A stretch of DNA of 64,000 bases from Hepsetus odoe (taxonomy: Eukaryota; Chordata; Actinopteri; Characiformes; Hepsetidae). Below the pieces are notes generated by a model. The model worked only from the letters and a program-made list of their open reading frames with translations, was not told where the DNA came from and made no database searches. Within the stretch, counting starts at the first letter, position 1; the number at the start of each line of letters is the position of its first letter. This document shows, in pieces, positions 61,707 to 64,000 of the stretch. A program made the position numbers and the translations under genes. The stretch spans positions 24,518,386 to 24,582,385 of the forward strand of contig CM029377.1 of NCBI GenBank assembly GCA_017165825.1, written 5' to 3'.

Positions 61707-63495
61707 ACAGTACTATGCAGGTGTTTTAGTTTTAGGCAGGTGTGAAAAAATGCTGTAAACAAAGAATGCTTTTAAAAAATGGAAGTGTTAATCATTTATT
61801 TAAATCAACAAAACGCAGTGAATGAACAAAAGAAATCTAAATCAAATCAATATTTGGTGTGACCACCCTTTGCCTTCAAAACAGCATCAATTCTTCTAGG
61901 TACTCTTGCACAGTTTTTGAAGGAACTCGGCTGGTAGGTTGTTCCCAACATCTTGGAGAACTAACCACAGGTTGTGGATGTAGGCTTCCTCACATCCTTC
62001 AGTCTCTTCATGTAATCCAAGACACACGCGATGATGTTGAGATTATAGTAAAAAATCCCTTTTACTTTTGTCCCTTTTACTTTTGCCCCTTTTACTTTTG
62101 CCCCGTCCTACACCTGTCTCACACCACCGAGTTCCCACGGGAAAGCAAGTAGTTGCACCTGCAAATAGTTAAATTTTGTCCGTTGTCTTGCGCCATCTCA
62201 GAAAACATCCAGCAGAAAAGAGATACATTTTTATTTAAACATTAGTGCTCATAGATGGCCGGTAGCGAACAGTTACATTTCTAATCAAGCAGCTGCACTC
62301 ACAATTGGGAAACTGGATGGGAAGAAACCTTGAAATGGGGCCTATCATACACATCCCTGATGGTGTTGCATGATGGATAAGTATCTGCCTGTATTTCTCA
62401 GCATTGAGAACACCATTAATCCTGACCAAATCTCTAACTCCATTTGCAGAAATGCAGCCCCAAACATTCAAGGAACCTCCACCATGCTTCACTGTTGCCT
62501 GCAGACACTCATTATTGTACTGCTCTCCAGCCCTTCGACAAACAAACTGCCTTCTGCTACAGCCAAATATTTAAAATTTTGACTCATCAATCCAGAACAC
62601 CTACTGCCATTTTTCTGCACCCCAGTTCCTATGTTTTCATGCATACTTGAGTTGGCTGGCCTTGTTTCCCCATTAGAGGTATGGCTTTTTGGCTGCAACT
62701 CTTCCATGAAGACCACTTACATTTACGGCATGTAGCAGACGCTCTTATCCAGAGTGACTTCCATATCCTAGTTTCTGACCAGACTTCTCCAGACAGTAGA
62801 TGGGTGTACCTGGGTCCCAATGGTTTCTGCCAGTTCTGAGTTGATGGCACTGCTGGACATCTTCCAATTTCGAAGGGTAATAAGCTTGATGTGTCTTTCA
62901 TCTGCTGTACTAAGTTTCCTTGGCCGACCACTGTGTCTACGATCCTCAACGTTGCCCGTTTCTTTGTGCTTCTTCAAAAAAGCTTGAACAGCACATCTTG
63001 AAACCCCAGTCTGCTTTGAAATCTTTGTCTGGGAGAGACCTTGCTGATGCAGTATTTAGATACCTTGTGTCTTGTTGCTGTGCTCAATCTTGCCATGACA
63101 TGAAACTGTCTTCCACAACCTCACCTTGGTAGCAGAGTTTGGCTGTTCCTCACCCAGTTTTAAGCATCCTACACAGGTGTTTCCGTTTCAGTTAATGACT
63201 GTTTCAAGTTACGTGTGACATTGATGATCATTAGCACCTGTTTGGTAAAATTGGTTGATCATACACCTGACTATAATCCTACAAAATCCCTGACTTTGTG
63301 CAAGTGTACCTATAAGAATTGATGCTGGTTTGAACGCAAAAGGTAGTAACACCAAATATTGATTTAGATTTTTTTGTTCACTCACTTTGCATTTTGTAAA
63401 TTGATAAAAATAAACAATCATTATTTATATTTCTGAAAGCAGTCTTTGTTTACAGCATTTTTTCACACCTGCCTAAAACTTTTGCACTGTACTGT
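61707..63495 (-). mobile_element. Tc1-like transposon, inner; parent type of the two MITEs
   Basis: Ends acagtactatgcaggtgttt (left) and, reversed, acagtacagtgcaaaagttt (right), adjacent to TA. About 1.79 kb, the length expected for a Tc1 element. It carries transposase text on the minus strand. Its first and last ~270 bases match the MITEs at 13492 and 46576. Confidence 0.85.
62235..62977 (-). pseudogene. Inner Tc1 transposase, frameshifted
   Basis: On the minus strand: HKETGNVEDRRHSGRPRKLS (GRPRK hook between the DNA-binding helices), then RNWKMSSSAINSELAETIGT, a frameshifted middle, and KHGGGSLNVWGCISANGVRD. It is inactive. The region 62720-62760 holds a short SINE-tail-like insertion (catttacggcatgtagcaga) that breaks the frame. 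Confidence 0.8.
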
Positions 63496-63946
63496 ATCTT
63501 TTGTTTAATAATTCAAGGTTAATTTTTGTTGTTTACCTGCAATTAAATCACTTTCTTTTCCAGAGATAGAAAAATAAGATTAGACATTGAAATGTGAACA
63601 TTTCTTAATAAAGAACTGAATATTTAGTAGGGTCTTCTCATTTTTTTCACATGACTGTAGGTTCTTCCACAACATTTCTACAGGGACTTTGACTGGGCCC
63701 TTCCAAAACTGGGTTTCTTCTTAAATCTGGATTTTCTTCTTAAATCTCTCTTCCACAGAATGATTAATGTGTTGTCTTGGCACTTGACCTAATTTGTTGG
63801 TATAATTTAGAATTTGTTGGTATAATTTAGAATTTGTTCTTCTATTAGCGATGCCAAGCTGTCCTAGCCCAGATACACCAAAAAGGACCAAACCATGATA
63901 TTTTCACCACCACCCCCAAATCTCACAGACAGGATAAAATTTGAAA

Positions 63947-64000
63947 AAGTGAAAGTGACAACCCTCGTCATTGCATGGTCATAGCACAGCACACAGTGAA
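63947..64000 (-). mobile_element. tRNA-derived SINE, cut by the window edge
   Basis: Reads gaaagtgacaaccctcgtca then gcacagcacacagtgaa, the tail end of the SINE family on the minus strand. The rest lies beyond 64000. Confidence 0.8.

Larger units (their letters stand above)
60864..63658 (+). mobile_element. Tc1-like transposon, outer, split by an inner one
   Basis: The left end acagtcatgtgaacaagtta and the reversed right end acagtcatgtgaaaaaaatg are inverted repeats next to TA. A transposase N-terminus remains (MVRSKELSKAFGKNFVVAYK at 61204; lacking most of the catalytic region). The inner element at 61707-63495 interrupts it. Confidence 0.82.
60690..63790. mobile_element. Unassigned repeat split by a Tc1 element
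   Basis: The text ggaggagtttcagcccattc to ggtgggtttcctcacgt (60786-60856) continues at 63659 as ggttcttccacaacatttct. In other fish repeats these parts adjoin, as I recall, so an older repeat was split by the Tc1 at 60864-63658. The repeat type is not assigned. Confidence 0.5.

Overview
The window reads as teleost fish nuclear DNA. It has intron-rich vertebrate genes with GT-AG splice sites, dense Tc1/mariner, RTE-type and L2/Rex1-like elements, tRNA-derived SINEs and long CA/TA microsatellites. No bacterial, organellar or viral gene set is visible. The species cannot be named from sequence alone.

Three host genes are supported. (1) slc35f3 (+ strand, 9329-18683) has six coding exons that join in phase and give 403 residues of a SLC35F3 (DMT-superfamily, thiamine-transport-associated) carrier. 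Only the short first coding exon is missing. (2) An orphan class A GPCR (- strand, 33130-29852) has three coding exons that give a complete 561-residue receptor with DRY, CWxP and NPxxY motifs. (3) tarbp1 (- strand, 60271-34385) has 25 coding exons, all joining in phase, that give the last 1174 residues of the tRNA Gm18 methyltransferase TARBP1, including an intact C-terminal SPOUT domain. Its N-terminal exon(s) lie beyond the right edge of the window. SLC35F3 and TARBP1 are also near neighbours on human 1q42, so this is a conserved block. The GPCR between them is the unexpected member.

Layout: 0.35-6.2 kb is a pile of LINE and SINE fragments. 6.2-9.3 kb is featureless. 9.3-18.8 kb is slc35f3 with SINE and MITE insertions in its introns. 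18.8-29.5 kb is intergenic and repeat-rich, including a Tc1 element broken by both an RTE and a LINE. 29.8-33.2 kb is the GPCR. 34.3-60.3 kb is tarbp1, whose introns hold a 400-bp TA/CA microsatellite, a degenerate 'aggttagacctaggg' repeat field, an inverted copy of one of its own exons, and a 6.9-kb intron filled with same-orientation RTE copies. 60.7-63.7 kb is a three-level nest of DNA transposons.

The three genes do not form an operon or pathway; they are independent vertebrate genes. The most informative structures are the 99% identical inverted exon duplication in tarbp1, the nested transposons whose target-site duplications give an insertion order, and a Tc1 element whose deletion derivatives (MITEs) occur twice elsewhere in the same window.
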